Source of the DNA: Kibdelosporangium sp. MJ126-NF4
GTDB lineage: Bacteria > Actinomycetota > Actinomycetes > Mycobacteriales > Pseudonocardiaceae
Assembly: GCF_000826545.1 (NCBI RefSeq)
Contig: NZ_CDME01000011.1
Coordinates: 1,375,650-1,439,649 of the forward strand
DNA: 64,000 nt
Direction of reading: 5' to 3'
The stretch's first letter is position 1; every line of letters starts with the position of its first letter. A program made the position numbers and the translations under genes. Positions 31,625 to 40,713 of this stretch are shown here, piece after piece. The notes under the pieces are model-generated. The model saw only the letters and a program-made list of their open reading frames with translations. It was not told where the DNA came from and ran no database searches.

Positions 31625-32749
31625 GTGCCCACACTGCACGCCGACGTCGCCGCTGGGGCTCCTGCCGAGCTGCTCAGCGACTACCAGCCGGGAGACTTCT
31701 TCCTGTCCTCGCCCGCTGGTGTGGTGCTCGCCGACGAGCCGAGCGCGGTACACACGACGATCGCCGCGGCCAAACAGGCACTGGCCTCCGGTGGGGTAGT
31801 GGCCGGAGCGGTGCCGTTCGCCCGCACGGCCCCCGCACGGCTCGGGTTCTACCGGTCCGTGCGGCACGGCCAGCCGTGGCACCGGGAGACGGCCGCGCTC
31901 ACCGCGCTCGACCGGCCCAACTTCACCGGCGGTGACCACAGCCAGGAGGTCTACCTCGCCGGAGTGCGCGCGGCACTGGACCGCATCCACACGGGCGACC
32001 TGAGCAAAGTCGTGCTGGCACGCGTGCTCGACCTGCACGCCGACCGCCCGGTGCTGTCGGCGAACCTGTTACAGGGGCTGATGGCCCGCGACCCGTACGG
32101 CTACACCTTCGCCGCCGACGTGGGCGCGGGATCCCTCGTCGGCGCGAGCCCGGAGTTGCTGGTGTCCCGGCGCAAAGGGCTCGTGACGGCCAACCCGCTC
32201 GCGGGATCCGCGCCACGGCACGCCGACCCGGTGCAGGACGGCCGGAACGCGACCGGGTTGCTGGTCTCGGACAAGGACAGACATGAGCACGCGGTCGTCG
32301 TCACGGCGGTCGCCGAAGGCCTCTCGCCATTGTGCAAACGCGTGGTCGTGCCGCCCACGCCCGAGCTGCTGCCGACCAGGACCATGTGGCATCTGTCCAC
32401 TTTGATCACAGCGGAGCCACTGGACGGGGTGTCCGCGCTGGACCTGGCGCTGGCGCTGCACCCGACCCCGGCGGTCTGCGGGACCCCGACCGAACCGGCC
32501 CGTGCGCTGATCGGCGAGCTTGAGCCGTTCGACCGGGGTTTCTACACCGGCCTGGTCGGCTGGACCGACGCGGCAGGCGATGGCGAGTGGGCGATCGCGT
32601 TGCGCTGCGCGGTGATCGACGAGACCTCGCTGCGCCTCTACGCGGGCGCGGGAATCGTGGCCGGGTCGGACCCGGACAAGGAACTGGCCGAGACGACCGC
32701 CAAGTTCCGGACCTTCCTCGACGCGATCGGGCTGGGTGACCTGACGTGA
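31625..32749 (+). CDS. entC: Isochorismate synthase
   Basis: About 374 residues with the chorismate-utilising enzyme fold. Signatures seen: [50 protein letters not shown] and [14 protein letters not shown]. It converts chorismate to isochorismate, the first committed step to DHB. The GTG at 31625 has AGGAG about 8 bp upstream. The stop overlaps the next start (GTGA). Confidence 0.93.
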   Translation: MPTLHADVAAGAPAELLSDYQPGDFFLSSPAGVVLADEPSAVHTTIAAAKQALASGGVVAGAVPFARTAPARLGFYRSVRHGQPWHRETAALTALDRPNFTGGDHSQEVYLAGVRAALDRIHTGDLSKVVLARVLDLHADRPVLSANLLQGLMARDPYGYTFAADVGAGSLVGASPELLVSRRKGLVTANPLAGSAPRHADPVQDGRNATGLLVSDKDRHEHAVVVTAVAEGLSPLCKRVVVPPTPELLPTRTMWHLSTLITAEPLDGVSALDLALALHPTPAVCGTPTEPARALIGELEPFDRGFYTGLVGWTDAAGDGEWAIALRCAVIDETSLRLYAGAGIVAGSDPDKELAETTAKFRTFLDAIGLGDLT

Positions 32750-34344
32750 CCGACTTCGTGGCGTGGCCGCCGGAATTCGCCGAACGCTACCGGGATTTGG
32801 GCTACTGGCGTGGCCAGACCCTCGGTGACTTCCTCGCCGAACGAGCCGCCACGTACGGCTCGCGGACAGCCGTCGTCGGCGGCGAGCACCGCTGGACCTA
32901 CCGCGAGCTCGACGAGCGGGCCACCCGTATGGCGCACGGCCTGCTGGCGCTGGGCATCGGCAAAGGCGACCGGGTCGTCGTGCAACTGCCGAACGTCGCC
33001 GAGTTCTTCGAAGTGGTCTTCGGGCTGTTCCGGATCGGCGCGCTGCCCGTGTTCGCCCTGCCCGCGCACAGGTTCAGCGAGATCGAGTACTTCTGCCGGT
33101 TCACCGAGGCGTCGGCGTACGTCATCGCCGACAGGTTCGGCGGGTTCGACTACCGGACACTCGCCGCCCGAATCCCGGACCTGCCGCTCGTGCTGGTCGC
33201 GGGCGAGCCGGGGGAGTTCCGCGCGCTGGACACGGTCCCGACGGCCGGATCCGGCCCGCTGCCCGAGGTCAGCGCCGACGAGGTCGCGTTCCTGAACCTC
33301 TCCGGTGGCAGCACCGGCGTGCCGAAGCTGATTCCCCGTACCCACGACGACTACCTCTACAGCGTCAGGGAAAGCGCCGACATCTGCGGCCTGGGCGGCG
33401 AATCCGTCTACCTGGCAACGCTTCCCGTGTCGCACAACTTCACGCTGAGCTCGCCGGGTGTGCTCGGCGCGCTGCACGCGGGCTCCCGGATCGTGCTGAC
33501 GCCCGCGCCGAGCCCGGACGTGGCCTTCCCCCTGATCGAGCGGGAACGGGTGACGATCACGGGCGTGGTGCCGCCGATCGCCCTGCTGTGGATGGATTCC
33601 CCGGCGCGAAAACGGTACGATCTGTCCAGTATGGAGGTTCTGCAGGTCGGTGGTGCGCGGTTGGCCGACGAGGCGGCCGGACGCGTCGGGACCGAGCTGG
33701 GCTGCCGGTTGCAGCAGGTGTTCGGTATGGCCGAGGGCCTGGTGAACTACACCCGCGACGACGATCCGCCGGAGCTGGTCACCACGACCCAGGGCACACC
33801 GATCTCCCCGCACGACGAGATCCGGATCGTCGACCACGACGACGTCGAGGTCGCGCCGGGCGAGGTCGGCCAGTTGCTCACGCGCGGGCCGTACACGATC
33901 CGCGGCTACTACCGGGCGGAGGCGCACAACGCGACGGCGTTCACCGCGGACGGTTTCTACCGCACCGGTGACCTGGTCCGGGTGCTGCCGTCCGGGCACA
34001 TCATCGTGTCGGGGCGGGTGAAGGACCAGATCAACCGCGGCGGCGAGAAGGTCGCCGCCGAGGAGGTCGAGAACCACCTGCTCGCGCACGACGGCGTGCA
34101 CGACGCTGTGCTGGTCGGGATCGACGACCCGCAGCTCGGCGAGAAGACCTGCGCGTTCGTGATCCCGCGCTCGCCGGAGCCCAGCGCGGCCGAGCTGCGG
34201 AAGTTCCTGCGCGAGCGGGGACTGGCCGCGTTCAAGATCCCCGACCGGATCGAACTGGTCGACGAGTTCCCGTACACCGGTGTCGGCAAGACATCCCGCC
34301 GCGCCCTCGCGCAGGCGATCAAGGAAGGACTTGAGGCGCGGTGA
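32746..34344 (+). CDS. entE: 2,3-dihydroxybenzoate-AMP ligase
   Basis: 532 residues. The adenylate-forming P-loop reads [16 protein letters not shown]. The SHNF motif supplies the Asn that replaces Asp235 in aryl-acid-activating enzymes such as DhbE. The C-terminal part has GFYRTGDLV and [18 protein letters not shown], with the catalytic Lys in [10 protein letters not shown]. It activates DHB as an adenylate and loads it onto the aryl carrier protein encoded two genes downstream. GTG start overlaps the entC stop. Confidence 0.95.
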   Translation: MTDFVAWPPEFAERYRDLGYWRGQTLGDFLAERAATYGSRTAVVGGEHRWTYRELDERATRMAHGLLALGIGKGDRVVVQLPNVAEFFEVVFGLFRIGALPVFALPAHRFSEIEYFCRFTEASAYVIADRFGGFDYRTLAARIPDLPLVLVAGEPGEFRALDTVPTAGSGPLPEVSADEVAFLNLSGGSTGVPKLIPRTHDDYLYSVRESADICGLGGESVYLATLPVSHNFTLSSPGVLGALHAGSRIVLTPAPSPDVAFPLIERERVTITGVVPPIALLWMDSPARKRYDLSSMEVLQVGGARLADEAAGRVGTELGCRLQQVFGMAEGLVNYTRDDDPPELVTTTQGTPISPHDEIRIVDHDDVEVAPGEVGQLLTRGPYTIRGYYRAEAHNATAFTADGFYRTGDLVRVLPSGHIIVSGRVKDQINRGGEKVAAEEVENHLLAHDGVHDAVLVGIDDPQLGEKTCAFVIPRSPEPSAAELRKFLRERGLAAFKIPDRIELVDEFPYTGVGKTSRRALAQAIKEGLEAR

Positions 34345-35006
34345 CTGTCACCACAACTCGCGGCCTGCCCGCGATCGAGCCGTACCCGATGCCGGTCGCG
34401 GCCGACCTGCCCGTGAACCGTGTCGAGTGGACGGTCGACGCGAGCCGGGCGGTGCTGCTCGTGCACGACATGCAGAACTACTTCCTGCGCGCGTTCACGC
34501 CGAACGCGTCCCCGATGACCGAGCTGGTCGCCAACGTCCGGCGGCTCACCGGACATGCCCGCGCGCTGGGAATCCCGGTGGCCTACTCGGCACAGCCGGG
34601 CGGGCAGACCGTCGAGCAACGCGGCCTGCAACTGGACATGTGGGGCAAGGGGATCGGCAAGGACCCGCGGGACGCGGAGATCCTCGCCGACGTCGAACCC
34701 GCGGACGGGGACGTGCGGCTGACGAAATGGCGCTACAACGCCTTTTTCAGCACCTCATTGGCAGAGCTCCTCGCTGACAGCGGACGGGACCAACTCGTGA
34801 TCACCGGGGTGTACGCCCACATCGGCTGCCTGATGACGGCGGCCGACGCGTTCATGCGTGACATCCGGTCGTTCTTCGTGGCGGACGCGGTCGCGGACTT
34901 CTCCCGCGCCGACCACGACATGGCGCTGCAGTACGTGGCGAGCCGCTGTGGCGTCGTCACCACCACCGCTGACCTGGTGTCCTCATGGGAAGGGGAAGTG
35001 CAGTGA
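34341..35006 (+). CDS. entB: Isochorismatase (no fused carrier domain)
   Basis: 221 residues. The catalytic triad is visible: Asp in [10 protein letters not shown], Lys in LTKWRYNAF and Cys in [12 protein letters not shown]. It hydrolyses isochorismate to 2,3-dihydro-DHB and pyruvate. E. coli EntB and DhbB carry a fused aryl carrier domain; this protein ends after the isochorismatase domain and the carrier is the next gene. GTG start overlaps the entE stop. Confidence 0.93.
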   Translation: MTVTTTRGLPAIEPYPMPVAADLPVNRVEWTVDASRAVLLVHDMQNYFLRAFTPNASPMTELVANVRRLTGHARALGIPVAYSAQPGGQTVEQRGLQLDMWGKGIGKDPRDAEILADVEPADGDVRLTKWRYNAFFSTSLAELLADSGRDQLVITGVYAHIGCLMTAADAFMRDIRSFFVADAVADFSRADHDMALQYVASRCGVVTTTADLVSSWEGEVQ

Positions 35007-35227
35007 TGGACGAGCAGACTCTGCGCTCGCAGCTCGCCGACCTGCTGGAGGTTCCGGCAGACCAGCTCGGGGACGACGACAACCTGCTCGACCACGGCCT
35101 CGACTCGATCCGGATCATGTCGCTGGTGGACGTGTGGCGCGAGGCGGGCGTCGAGGTCAGCTTCATCGAACTGGCCGAAGAACCGACGCTGGCACACTGG
35201 CGCACCTTGCTGGCCGCCGCGAGCTGA
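35006..35227 (+). CDS. Stand-alone aryl carrier protein
   Basis: 73 residues. The phosphopantetheine serine is in [11 protein letters not shown]. The ATG shares one base with the entB stop (TGATG), so the split from entB is clean and the two are co-translated. It should carry DHB from the ligase to the first condensation domain of the NRPS, which lies upstream of this window. Its stop is directly adjacent to the convergent oxidoreductase gene. Confidence 0.92.
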   Translation: MDEQTLRSQLADLLEVPADQLGDDDNLLDHGLDSIRIMSLVDVWREAGVEVSFIELAEEPTLAHWRTLLAAAS

Positions 35228-36322
35228 CTAGCCGACCGGCTGTCCGGCGAGTTCGACGAGCCGGTGCAGGTCGTGGGCGGCGTCGAAGTCCGGTGCGGTG
35301 TGGGTGCCGTCACGCAGGTCCGACGCGATCCACCGGTAGAGCCGGGAGACGTTGGCCGCCTGGGCCGGGAGCGCGCTCACGTCGTCGGTGTCGGCGTCGA
35401 TCGGCACGGGTGTCCACTCCGGCCGGTCCGGCCGGGACTCGTGTAACTCCAGTCGGCCGATCTGGAGCTGGGCCGTCCACGGGTCGTCCTGCGTGGCGGA
35501 GGTGATGGCGAGGTTTCCGGCGGTTCCGGCGATCTCGATCCGTGTTCTCGGCATGGCCACTTCGCCATCGTGCAGGTGAATGGACACGACCGCGCCGCTG
35601 TCGACCTCGGCCGTGGCCAGCAGGTGGTCGGGCGCGGTGACGGTGATGGTTTCCCCGGTCTCGACGATCCGGTGTTCCGGGATGCGGATGGCTGTTCTCG
35701 CCGACAGGTCGCGGATCGGGCCGAGCAGGTACTGGACCAGGTCGAGGGTGTGCCCGCCGAGGACTTCGACGCGCCCGGCGCCGCTGCCGCGCTCGTAGGT
35801 GTACGCCGTCCAGCCGGGCACATCCCGCGTGTTGCCCAAGGCACGTGAGGTGTAGACCGTGGCGGACAGCACGGTTCCCACGTGCCCGTCCCGGATCAGC
35901 GCGCGAGCACGGAGCACGGCTGGTGCCGTGCGTGCTTGCAGGCCGACGACGTGATGGACTCCGGCGGCCCGCGCTGCCCCGGCGAGCGTGGCGGCCTCGT
36001 CGGCCGTGGTCGCCAGTGGCCACTCGCAGTAGACGTGCTTGCCCGCGTCGAGCGCGGCGGCGACCAGTTCGGCGTGCGCGGCGACCTGCACGGTCACCAC
36101 GACGAGGTCGACGTCAGGGTGCGCGGCGAGGCTGCGGGCGTCGGTGAACGCGTGCCGCGCGCCGAACCGGACGCGTGCCGCCTCAGCGCTCTCCGCGCGA
36201 GTGGTCGCGACAGCGGCGAGAGTGAACTGTGGCGACGCGGTGATCGCGGGCAGGTGGGCGCGCATGGCCCACCCACGCTCGGGGTTGGCCCCCACGACTC
36301 CGACACCGATCGGCTTGGACAT
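35228..36322 (-). CDS. Gfo/Idh/MocA-family oxidoreductase
   Basis: 364 residues. The N-terminal Rossmann fold begins GVGVVGANPERGWAMRAHLPAI. The usual EKP catalytic motif is replaced by EWP (CEWPLA), and the C-terminal domain contains GGHTLDLVQYLLG. Family members oxidise or reduce sugar-type substrates with NAD(P). The tolerance of EWP for EKP suggests Gal80-like relatives or an altered catalytic lysine. It is divergent from a TetR regulator, which probably controls it. Confidence 0.85.
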   Translation of the reverse strand: MSKPIGVGVVGANPERGWAMRAHLPAITASPQFTLAAVATTRAESAEAARVRFGARHAFTDARSLAAHPDVDLVVVTVQVAAHAELVAAALDAGKHVYCEWPLATTADEAATLAGAARAAGVHHVVGLQARTAPAVLRARALIRDGHVGTVLSATVYTSRALGNTRDVPGWTAYTYERGSGAGRVEVLGGHTLDLVQYLLGPIRDLSARTAIRIPEHRIVETGETITVTAPDHLLATAEVDSGAVVSIHLHDGEVAMPRTRIEIAGTAGNLAITSATQDDPWTAQLQIGRLELHESRPDRPEWTPVPIDADTDDVSALPAQAANVSRLYRWIASDLRDGTHTAPDFDAAHDLHRLVELAGQPVG

Positions 36323-36340
36323 CTCGACACCTCCATAAGC

Positions 36341-36393
36341 GGGTCATCACGTTCCACTTATCGACAGTACCAGAAAACGGAACACGATGACCC
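36341..36393. promoter_or_regulatory. Inverted repeat between divergent oxidoreductase and TetR genes
   Basis: GGGTCATCACGTTCC (36341-36355) pairs with GGAACACGATGACCC (36379-36393) at 13 of 15 positions, with a 23-bp spacer. It lies in the 90-bp divergent promoter region and is a plausible operator for the TetR protein at 36413. Confidence 0.6.
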
Positions 36394-36412
36394 GGTTGGG
36401 TAGACTGCGGGA

Positions 36413-37009
36413 ATGGACTCCGCAGTGGACGCGCTGCTCGCGCAGAGCGAGGACCAGCCGCGAGCGGACGCGCGGCGCAACGCCGAACGCCTGATCGCCG
36501 CCGCACGCCAGGCGCTCGACGAACACGGCCTCGCCGTCACCACCCGTGACGTGGCGCACCGCGCCGGAGTGGGCCTCGGCACGCTCTACCGGCGGATTCC
36601 GTCACTGGACGCCCTGCTGGCGGCGATCCTCACCGACACCATCGACCAGGCGACCGTCGACGCGCGGCACGCGCTCGGCGACCCCGACCCGTGGCACGGC
36701 TTCACCGAGTTCGCCGAGGTCTACGTCCAGCTGCGGTCCTCCAGTTGCGGGCTGCACGACGCGTTGTCCGGCGCCGGGAGCCACCTCGACCTCGAACCCC
36801 GGATCACCCGGCTCCAGCAGGCGATGCGCGAGCTCGTCGAACGTGCGCAGAACGCACGGGTGATCCGCGAGGACATCGACTGGCGTGACGTTCCCTTCGC
36901 CCTCGCCACCGCGATACCGGCGGATCACACCATCGGCCTCGAACCGAGAACCGACCAGTGGCGCCGCAACCTGCGGATCATCCTCGACGGGCTGCGCGCT
37001 CCTGGTTGA
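36413..37009 (+). CDS. TetR-family transcriptional regulator
   Basis: 198 residues. The N-terminal helix-turn-helix reads VTTRDVAHRAGVGLGTLYRRIPSLDALLAAIL, standard for TetR. The C-terminal ligand-binding half is unremarkable. It is divergent from the Gfo/Idh/MocA oxidoreductase, and the inverted repeat between them is its likely operator. The 3' end overlaps the convergent decarboxylase gene by 32 bp. Confidence 0.88.
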   Translation: MDSAVDALLAQSEDQPRADARRNAERLIAAARQALDEHGLAVTTRDVAHRAGVGLGTLYRRIPSLDALLAAILTDTIDQATVDARHALGDPDPWHGFTEFAEVYVQLRSSSCGLHDALSGAGSHLDLEPRITRLQQAMRELVERAQNARVIREDIDWRDVPFALATAIPADHTIGLEPRTDQWRRNLRIILDGLRAPG

Positions 37010-38438
37010 ACGCGTCCCGGCACGCGTCGAGCTCGTCGGCGACCAGGTCGATGTCGTCCGATGTCGTCCGGTAGCTGGTCACGCAGAGCCGCACGGCCGA
37101 ACGTCCGTCCAGCCGCACCGAGCTGACCCACGCCAGCCCACGCCGGACGACCTCGTCGGCGAGAGCGGCGTGCCACGCGTGGCTGAGGTCGGGATCACCG
37201 TCGTCGACCTCCGGGTCGGCGACGCACACGACGGGCAGCGGTGTGTCGTTGATCCGGCGCCACCCGCGGGCGGCCAGCCGCTCGGCAAGCAACGTCCCGA
37301 GTTCGACATCGCGTTCCACCTGCTGTGCGAACGCCTCCCGGCCCGCCCCGGCCAGTGCGAGGAAGACCTTCAGCCCGATGAACCGCCGGGACCACTGCAC
37401 ACTGGAGGTGTATGGGTCGGACGTGCCGTCCACGGCGTCGGGCATGTAGGACGTGCGCACGTCGAAGCTCGCGCGGAGCGCGTCACCGTGCGGTGTCAGG
37501 AACATCCCGGCGCCCATCGGTGCGGACATCCACTTGTGCGCGTCCACAGTGACGCTGTCGGCATGCTCCACTCCGGACAGCAGCGGCCGCAGCCGGTCCG
37601 ACAGGGCGACTGAACCGGCCCATGCCGCGTCAACGTGCAGGTACAGCCCCCGCTCGTGGGCCAGTTCGGCAAGGGAAGGCACCGGATCCAGCGCTCCGCC
37701 GCCGGTCGTGCCCGCCGTGGCAACGACCAGGAACGGCTTGTGCCCGGTTGCCTCGTCGGCGTCGAGCAGGACACGCAGCCAGTCCGTGTCCATCCGGTGT
37801 GTGGCGTCCACGGGCACCAGCCGCACCGCCTGACGGCCCAGCCCGGTCATGTGCGCGATCTTGAGCCAGGCGAGGTGGCTTTCCACAGAGGCGTAGATGA
37901 GTGGTCGGCCTGGCAACGAGCCAAGGCCGTTGTCGGCGTATTCCGGCCAGCGCTTCGTCAACGCGACGATCACCGCTGTCAGGTTGGCCTCCGCGCCGCC
38001 GACCGTGAACGAGCCCGTGGTCCAGGGCGGCATACCAAGCCTGCCCGCGAGGAAACGCAACACGTGCCTTTCGATCTCCACCGGCGCGTGCGCGTGCGAG
38101 TAGGCCGCCAGTTGCGGGTTGGCCGCCGCTGCGACGAGTTCTCCGGCCACTCCCCGCCAGTCGGGGGCGGGGTTGAACAACCCGAAGTAGCGGGGATGGC
38201 TCGTGTGCACCATCCCTTCGCGCAGCAGGCCCAGCACGTCGGCGAGCACGTCGTCGCCTGGCCGGGGCGCGGCGAAGTCGTATGCGGCAAGCCGTTCACG
38301 GACAGCCGCGGTGTCGACCGGCGGCGCGACCGGTCCTTCGGCGACGTCCTCGTGGTGCTGGACGACGGCTGCGGATGCCGTGGTGAGCAACGCCATGGCC
38401 CGCTCACGCTCGACGTTCAACGGACCCGGCTCTGGCAT
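36978..38438 (-). CDS. PLP-dependent group II amino acid decarboxylase
   Basis: About 486 residues. The PLP lysine lies in VDAHKWMSAPMG, preceded by LHVDAAWAG and FTVGGAEANLTA, the standard fold-type I decarboxylase layout. Relatives decarboxylate aromatic amino acids, glutamate, diaminobutyrate or aspartate; the substrate cannot be read here. The ATG at 38438 follows GAGGAG, and its first 22 bp overlap the SARP gene upstream, so the two form an operon. The 3' end overlaps the TetR gene. Confidence 0.88.
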   Translation of the reverse strand: MPEPGPLNVERERAMALLTTASAAVVQHHEDVAEGPVAPPVDTAAVRERLAAYDFAAPRPGDDVLADVLGLLREGMVHTSHPRYFGLFNPAPDWRGVAGELVAAAANPQLAAYSHAHAPVEIERHVLRFLAGRLGMPPWTTGSFTVGGAEANLTAVIVALTKRWPEYADNGLGSLPGRPLIYASVESHLAWLKIAHMTGLGRQAVRLVPVDATHRMDTDWLRVLLDADEATGHKPFLVVATAGTTGGGALDPVPSLAELAHERGLYLHVDAAWAGSVALSDRLRPLLSGVEHADSVTVDAHKWMSAPMGAGMFLTPHGDALRASFDVRTSYMPDAVDGTSDPYTSSVQWSRRFIGLKVFLALAGAGREAFAQQVERDVELGTLLAERLAARGWRRINDTPLPVVCVADPEVDDGDPDLSHAWHAALADEVVRRGLAWVSSVRLDGRSAVRLCVTSYRTTSDDIDLVADELDACRDAFNQERAARRG

Positions 38439-39208
38439 GTGTTCTCCTCGCACTGGTGTGGCCGCAGAGTGGGATCGGACTGGAGTATCCGTCGGTGCAG
38501 ACGCCGGAGTTCCGGGCCCGGCTCGATGCCGAGTTCGCGGACGAGTTCGGCCCTGGTGCGCCGGTAGACCCGCAACGCGTCGGCGGTCCGGCCATGGCGG
38601 TAGTAGGCGATCATGAGTCGTGACGCGAGCCCTTCCCGCAGCGGGTGATCGCGGATCAGCGTGCACAGTTCCGGAATGACCTCGACGTGGTTGCCCAGAG
38701 CGAGGTCGACGTCGACGCACTCCTCCCACACGATGGCCCGCAACTCGCTGAGCCGCGCCACATGCGCGTCGATCAGTGGCCCGGCCATGCCCGACAGCGC
38801 GGGACCGTCCCACAGGGCCAGCGCGGATCGCAGGCCTGCCCGTGCGGCGACGAGGTCTCCGGCGGCCCACGCTGCCCGCGCCGCCGTGACACGGGCGTCG
38901 AACTCGTCCGCGTCGAGTTCGCCCTGCTCGATCCGCAACCGGTAGCCCCCGGTCTCCCACCTGATCCGGGTGGCGCCCACACCGCACGCCAACGCCTTCC
39001 TCAGCCGTGAGACGTAGGCGTGCACCGTGGGTCTGACCTGCGGCGGCTCATTGCCCAGCCACACCGAGTCGACCAAGGTGCCGAACGGCACGAGTGTGTT
39101 GCCCCGCATGATCAGGCACGCGAGAACGACCTGCTGCTTCGGCCCGCCCAACGGCACCGCCGTTCCGGCGTTCTCCACCCTGATCCGGCCGAGAACCTTG
39201 AACCTCAC
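38417..39208 (-). CDS. SARP-family transcriptional activator (winged helix plus BTAD)
   Basis: About 263 residues. The N-terminal OmpR-like winged helix begins RFKVLGRIRV and includes GGPKQQVVLACLIMRG and RPTVHAYVSRLRKAL. The following BTAD region includes DADEFDARVTAARAA and LWDGPALSG. SARPs activate secondary-metabolite operons, often adjacent ones. The GTG at 39208 has GGGGGAG about 6 bp upstream; an ATG at 39232 is the alternative start. It overlaps the decarboxylase gene, which it may regulate. Confidence 0.87.
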   Translation of the reverse strand: MRFKVLGRIRVENAGTAVPLGGPKQQVVLACLIMRGNTLVPFGTLVDSVWLGNEPPQVRPTVHAYVSRLRKALACGVGATRIRWETGGYRLRIEQGELDADEFDARVTAARAAWAAGDLVAARAGLRSALALWDGPALSGMAGPLIDAHVARLSELRAIVWEECVDVDLALGNHVEVIPELCTLIRDHPLREGLASRLMIAYYRHGRTADALRVYRRTRAELVRELGIEPGPELRRLHRRILQSDPTLRPHQCEENTCQSRVR

Positions 39209-39289
39209 GGTTTCTCCCCCAGCACTGCCCATGACCCCAGCATCGATCACGGGCAGTGGGCCGACCAGTGTCGAAAACGCCACATACCA

Positions 39290-39589
39290 CTAGATTTTGG
39301 TCAGGCCGTAGCTGGTGAAGTGCCGGACGACGAGTGGCTTCGCCAGGAAACGCCCTTCGTCGGGCAGCACCACTGGTTGTTCCCGCCAGTGTGCTCCCGC
39401 GTACTCGACGAGGTCGGCTTCGCTGCGCCAGCGACTCACGTAGAGGACGCTGCCCGCGTCGACCAGGATCTCCTGGTCGAGAAGACCGGGATAGCGCGAC
39501 GGAAACCGGCTGACGGCCGCCGCCAGGAACTCGAGGAACTGGTCGATCAGTCCCGATAGGACAGTTGCTTCGCACGTGCGTGTGATCAC
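39290..39589 (-). CDS. ABM-like small ferredoxin-fold protein
   Basis: About 99 residues. It shows the pattern of antibiotic-biosynthesis monooxygenase domains: a beta strand VLYVSRWRSEADL, a helix AGAHWREQ, and FTSYG near the end. Family members are cofactor-free oxygenases or heme-degrading proteins, but a function cannot be assigned. The GTG at 39589 has GGAG about 9 bp upstream; an in-frame TTG at 39610 is possible. Confidence 0.65.
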   Translation of the reverse strand: MITRTCEATVLSGLIDQFLEFLAAAVSRFPSRYPGLLDQEILVDAGSVLYVSRWRSEADLVEYAGAHWREQPVVLPDEGRFLAKPLVVRHFTSYGLTKI

Positions 39590-39631
39590 GAGTGGAACTC
39601 CATGCGACAAAGTGGACGAGTCGCCGGGAGG

Positions 39632-40618
39632 CTAACGAGGATGGCTTGCGGAAGCCTTGCGAACGTCGGGCGGTGCCCGGAACGTGCGGCGGTACGCGGA
39701 CGGCGAGACGTTGAGGTGTCGCTGGAAGTGCTGTCGGAGAAGGCTTCCGTTGGTGAAACCGGTTCGGGACGCGATGACGTCGACCGGCAGGTCGGTGGTT
39801 TCCAGCAGCGCGCGGGCGTCCGCCAGCCGCCGCAGAGTGAGCCACCGCAGCGGCGTGACGCCCATTTCCCTGACGAACAGCCTGCCGAAGGTCCTGGTGC
39901 TCATCGCCGCCCGGTCGGCGAGTTGGGGAATGGTCAGTGGCTCGTGCAGGCGCTGCATCGCCCATTCCAGCACCGGTGCGAGCCCGTCCGGCCGCACCGA
40001 GGCGGGCGCGGGGACGTACTGGGCCTGATCGCCTTCACGGTGCGGAGCGATCACCATCCGGCGGCCGACCTCAGCGGCGACCGCCGCCCCGAACTCCTGC
40101 CTGACGATGTGCAGGCACAGATCGATCGCGGCGGCGGTGCCCGCGCTGGTGAGGATGTCGCCGTTGTCGACGTACAACGCCTTTTCGTTGACGTGGATCC
40201 GCGGATAGCGACGCCGCAACTCCTCGGCGTAGACCCAATGGGTCGTGACCTCGTACCCGTCGAGCAGGCCTGCGGCGGCGAGCACGAAAACACCCGAGCA
40301 CAGCGAGGCGATCCGCGCTCCGTTGGCATGAGCGGCTCGAAGCGCGGACACCAACTCCCGCGGTGGCTCGTAGGTCGGACCGGCGCACGCGGGCACCACG
40401 ACGAGATCCGCCGACCGCATCACCTCAAGACCGTTGCGTGCCTCCAGCAGGAGGCCGGTCTGTGCCGGGTACTGCCCGGGTATGGCCTGGCACAGGACCA
40501 TCTCGTACCACTCCGGTGCCAGATCACGCCGGTCCCGGCCGAAGACCTCGCACGGCACCGCGAGCTCGAACAGCGGGCATCCTTCGAGCACTGGCACGAC
40601 AACCCGGGGACGACCCAT
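39632..40618 (-). CDS. GlxA-type AraC regulator with DJ-1/PfpI-like domain
   Basis: About 328 residues. The N-terminal DJ-1/PfpI-like (class I glutamine amidotransferase-like) domain has ASLCSGVFVLAAAGLLDG with the nucleophile-elbow Cys, and THW further on. The C-terminal AraC helix-turn-helix pair reads MSTRTFGRLFVREMGVTPLRWL and VDVIASRTGFTNGSLLRQHFQRHLNVSPSAYRR. ATG at 40618 chosen over a TTG at 40627. Divergent from the MerR-peroxiredoxin gene. Confidence 0.9.
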   Translation of the reverse strand: MGRPRVVVPVLEGCPLFELAVPCEVFGRDRRDLAPEWYEMVLCQAIPGQYPAQTGLLLEARNGLEVMRSADLVVVPACAGPTYEPPRELVSALRAAHANGARIASLCSGVFVLAAAGLLDGYEVTTHWVYAEELRRRYPRIHVNEKALYVDNGDILTSAGTAAAIDLCLHIVRQEFGAAVAAEVGRRMVIAPHREGDQAQYVPAPASVRPDGLAPVLEWAMQRLHEPLTIPQLADRAAMSTRTFGRLFVREMGVTPLRWLTLRRLADARALLETTDLPVDVIASRTGFTNGSLLRQHFQRHLNVSPSAYRRTFRAPPDVRKASASHPR

Positions 40619-40657
40619 GACACCCAAGGTAGTGGAACACGGGGAAAGGGATCAGCG

Positions 40658-40688
40658 TTGACCTGGCCCCGTGGGGTCGGGTTTAGCG
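40658..40688 (+). promoter_or_regulatory. MerR-type promoter with 19-bp spacer
   Basis: TTGACC (40658-40663) and TTAGCG (40683-40688) are separated by 19 bp. The spacer holds an imperfect GC palindrome (GACCTGGCCCC/GGGGTCGGGTT). The overlong spacer with an internal dyad is the hallmark of MerR-regulated promoters and lies just upstream of a MerR gene, suggesting autoregulation. Confidence 0.6.
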
Positions 40689-40713
40689 TGGTTCCCGTGC
40701 GAGGGGAGTGGGC

